DNA from: Kastovskya adunca ATA6-11-RM4
GTDB taxonomy: Bacteria; Cyanobacteriota; Cyanobacteriia; Cyanobacteriales; Coleofasciculaceae
Direction of reading: 5' to 3'
NCBI GenBank assembly: GCA_019359445.1
Contig: JAHHHJ010000008.1
Span: 124,001 to 188,000 of the forward strand
Length of the DNA: 64,000 nucleotides
Part shown: positions 61,742 to 64,000 of the stretch, piece after piece
Numbering within the stretch: the first letter of the stretch is position 1
How the letters are laid out: each line of letters begins with the position of its first letter
Program-made: the position numbers and the translations under genes
The notes under the pieces: model-generated
Seen by the model: only the letters and a program-made list of their open reading frames with translations
What the model was told of the DNA's origin: nothing
The model's database searches: none

Positions 61742-62512
61742 TTAACGTAAAAACTCTGAAGATGAAAGGGGAGCGTTGGTCTGAGTTTCGCTAGCCGGTG
61801 GCAAGTTAGCCGGTTGAGCGTTCGGTGGTTCCTCCTTAATCAGGAAGCGATCGCCCCAGCCCCCATTTTCATCCTCTGCTCCTAAAACTGGAGGTGTGGT
61901 TTTTCCGGTCGGAAGTGGAATCAAGAGAGTTTTTGTTGCTTGTATATATTGATCATCGGTTGTAAATCGGACGAGTTCGCCAGAGGGATTGGCGAGTAGT
62001 GTTTCTAGCTTTTGTGCTAAAGCAGGAGACTGAATTGCGGGTTCGACCAGAGCGACAAAGGTCACCTCTGTCTCTGGGTTCACAGAAACTCCCATCTCAG
62101 ACTGATTGAGTTGCCAAGCTTCTTGAAACTGACCATTGGGTGCAATTTGCCAGAGATTCAACGTAGCTTGCCAGTTTCCCTGCTCTACCTTGACAATTTG
62201 TCGAGCCAGGATAGAATAAGTTGCGTTTTGTTGAAAAACCCCATCCGGCGTTGAACCAGGACGAAGCGAGCGAGTCGCTGCTACGGCAATCAGACTTTGC
62301 TCAGGTAGATTAGTACTTCCAGCAACCAGATAAGCCCCAGGACGGCTTGATGGTTGCACTTGCATGTTCAACTCAACTTTCGGCGATCGCTCTTGGGTGC
62401 ATCCAGTAATAAGAATTAGAACTAAAATCAGACAAACGCCTACTGTCCGTAAATATACGAACCTACGGGTCAATCTCTGAGGGAAAGTTAGTGGACAAAA
62501 TAGATTTGGCAT
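61742..62512 (-). CDS. hypothetical lipoprotein
   Basis: About 256 residues from ATG 62512. The signal segment VGVCLILVLILITGC ends in a lipobox cysteine. The mature domain has two beta-rich parts (YLVAGSTNLPEQSLIAVAAT, LVRFTTDDQYIQATKTLLIP) and a Pro-rich tail. It has no recognised family. It is divergent from the following large outer-membrane gene, which may be functionally linked. Confidence 0.7.
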   Translation of the reverse strand: MPNLFCPLTFPQRLTRRFVYLRTVGVCLILVLILITGCTQERSPKVELNMQVQPSSRPGAYLVAGSTNLPEQSLIAVAATRSLRPGSTPDGVFQQNATYSILARQIVKVEQGNWQATLNLWQIAPNGQFQEAWQLNQSEMGVSVNPETEVTFVALVEPAIQSPALAQKLETLLANPSGELVRFTTDDQYIQATKTLLIPLPTGKTTPPVLGAEDENGGWGDRFLIKEEPPNAQPANLPPASETQTNAPLSSSEFLR

Positions 62513-62626
62513 GGGTGAATGATCAAAATAGCGACGAACGGCTGAGGGATAAACTCGAACGATCTGATAGCGGTTGGGGCAATTTAAACTCAGGATATTC
62601 GTCAATATATCAAGCCAAGCTTAGTG

Positions 62627-64000
62627 ATGCATCCAATCTTTCTTGATTTTCGCCGCTCTACCGTCTCAGACTCGCGACGGTTTGCTAGCTCGCTTTCAGT
62701 GGGGTCAGTATTGGTTCTCTTGGTCATGGAGTTGTTGGCAAGCCAACCCACCCCAGCTAATCCGCCGCCACAACCCCAAAATTCTGAGCCGATTCCGGCA
62801 TCAGCATTGGCACAACGCCGTCCGGAGACGCCTCAAGCCTTCGTTCCCAGACCGTCAGAACGGCAGATACCAACGCCTTCAACCTTCCAATCCATTGAGC
62901 AAGTTGAAGACGCCTTAATCCAACAGATGTCAGGCAATGCGGCGGTGGCTCCGGCTGCTCGTACTACTGCGTCCAGCCCGGTCTTTACTCCTCCTAGCCC
63001 AGCGCAAACCTTCTCCGGACGCGAGGGGGGTATTCCGGCATTGCCTCCTAATCCAACCGGGGCGATCGCTGAACCCCCACTTTTAGTGACAACGGGAAGC
63101 AATTCTGACGTAGGTTTAGGGTTATTAGCCCCAAGACAGCAGGAGTGCCTAGGGACGAGTTGCGATCGCCTCCAACCCTCGACAGCGCAACGGGGAACCC
63201 TCACCCCAACCATTCCCACTCTCCCTCCTAGCAATTCCTCCCCTAGTGGTAACTTTGCTGCGCCAGCGCTGACTCCTTCTATAGGGAATCCTTCCGCTCA
63301 GTTCCCGACTATCGACCCACCAGCGGCGGTACCGTCACAACAGGAACCCCTGCAGCGCAGTACGGCTTTGAACGAGCCAAGCTTGCAGTTACAAGGCGTC
63401 TATTTGCTCCAGGGCGATGATTCTTCGGCACGAGCTAGGCTAGCAGCCGTTTACCCCCTGACCCCCCGCGTTTTAGCGGGTGCCACCCTGGATTTAACCG
63501 ATGGCACTGCCTTTGATGATTCTCGCGGACAGGGACTGCAACTGAACGAACTGTATTTAGCAACCTCGCTGCAAGATTTGCCGAATCTCCGCTTTGTCAT
63601 CGGACAAATCGATTTAACGTCTTACTTCGATCGCAATAGCTTTGCCAAAGACGGAGCCACGCATTTCTTCAATCCCGTGTTTCAGACTAATCCTGCCCTC
63701 AGCGCCACGGGAATTGCTCCTCGTACAGGTGCCTTAGTTAACTGGACTCTGACCGATAACATTGAGGCGAAGGCGGCGGTTTATTCTTCCGCGCGGAATA
63801 TTGGCGGCTTCACCTTAGATGGATTTGCTGGGGAAGTGGGCATCAGGTACGGTAACGCCATTATTCGTGGCACCTATGCCGCCAGCCGCGATGCCGGACT
63901 CAACGATGGATTCCAGGGAATATTTCAACTCCCCAGGGGAGATGATCGTTTTGGCATTTTGGAATCTGACCGAGAGGAATCCTATGGTGTGAATGCGGAA
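62627..64000 (+). CDS. outer-membrane porin-like protein, partial
   Basis: The frame runs without a stop from ATG 62627 to the right edge, 458 codons. A hydrophobic segment (SVGSVLVLLVMELLASQPTP) serves as signal or anchor, followed by a long Pro/Ser/Thr-rich region (about 45-245). Then comes a beta-rich domain with LQLQGVYLLQGDDSSARARL, LNELYLATSLQDLPNLRFVI and GQIDLTSYFDRNSFAKDG, which resembles an OprB-like or other porin barrel. The C-terminus is outside the window, so the barrel call is provisional. A disordered N-terminal region this long is unusual for a porin. Confidence 0.7.
   Translation, partial: MHPIFLDFRRSTVSDSRRFASSLSVGSVLVLLVMELLASQPTPANPPPQPQNSEPIPASALAQRRPETPQAFVPRPSERQIPTPSTFQSIEQVEDALIQQMSGNAAVAPAARTTASSPVFTPPSPAQTFSGREGGIPALPPNPTGAIAEPPLLVTTGSNSDVGLGLLAPRQQECLGTSCDRLQPSTAQRGTLTPTIPTLPPSNSSPSGNFAAPALTPSIGNPSAQFPTIDPPAAVPSQQEPLQRSTALNEPSLQLQGVYLLQGDDSSARARLAAVYPLTPRVLAGATLDLTDGTAFDDSRGQGLQLNELYLATSLQDLPNLRFVIGQIDLTSYFDRNSFAKDGATHFFNPVFQTNPALSATGIAPRTGALVNWTLTDNIEAKAAVYSSARNIGGFTLDGFAGEVGIRYGNAIIRGTYAASRDAGLNDGFQGIFQLPRGDDRFGILESDREESYGVNAE

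Overview
The window comes from a cyanobacterial chromosome. The HIP1 octamer GCGATCGC is frequent. There is a high-light-inducible chlorophyll-binding protein, a group 1 SigA sigma factor, a lysyl-tRNA synthetase with a KTSC tail, DUF1995, DUF4330, DUF1816 and DUF2267 proteins, and heptanucleotide tandem repeats of the kind common in filamentous cyanobacteria. I would guess a filamentous (Coleofasciculus/Microcoleus-like) species, but that is inference.

Positions 1-19480 are the right part of a Mu-type transposable element that continues past the left edge. A leftward early operon encodes a small regulator, a MuA-type DDE transposase, a MuB-type ATPase, small early proteins and a GemA/gp16-like protein cut by the window edge. 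A divergent HTH repressor is separated from it by a compact promoter/operator region. Instead of a recognisable head and tail cluster, positions 8573-17341 hold a second leftward operon of membrane and cell-wall proteins: a membrane-anchored FtsK/HerA/VirD4-like P-loop ATPase, an M23 peptidase, an SLT transglycosylase, a lysozyme/L,D-transpeptidase-like protein, a holin-like protein and two EF-hand proteins. Small cargo genes lie on the opposite strand. The element ends at 19480 in ...CTACA with three direct repeats that look like transposase-binding sites. It interrupts a phospholipase-D-like lipoprotein gene exactly at its second HKD motif. This element is the best candidate here for an undescribed system.

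Positions 19481-54373 are mostly ordinary chromosome: cysteine desulfurase, a tnpB-only IS200/IS605-type insertion with hairpin ends, DUF1995 protein, GNAT acetyltransferase, MiaE, a PPP phosphatase, an M48 peptidase, a DUF4330 protein, a duplicated-domain secreted protein, a polysaccharide deacetylase, sigA after a long non-coding stretch with a LexA-box-like site, a large multi-PAS histidine kinase, HliP, a GH15/phosphorylase-kinase-like protein, a second histidine kinase, tandem DUF2267 genes, a GGDEF relic, a TPR protein, an ECF-like sigma factor, lysS and an SGNH/DUF1574-like lipoprotein.

Positions 54799-58157 are a CRISPR array of 46 intact 37-nt repeats with no cas genes in the window. 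The repeat handle, the degenerate repeat on the left and a promoter on the right all indicate transcription toward the left. The rest holds a GH5-CBM2 cellulase, a coiled-coil membrane protein, a lipoprotein and the start of a large outer-membrane porin-like protein that runs off the right edge. Names rest on reading the translations by eye; no database search was possible.
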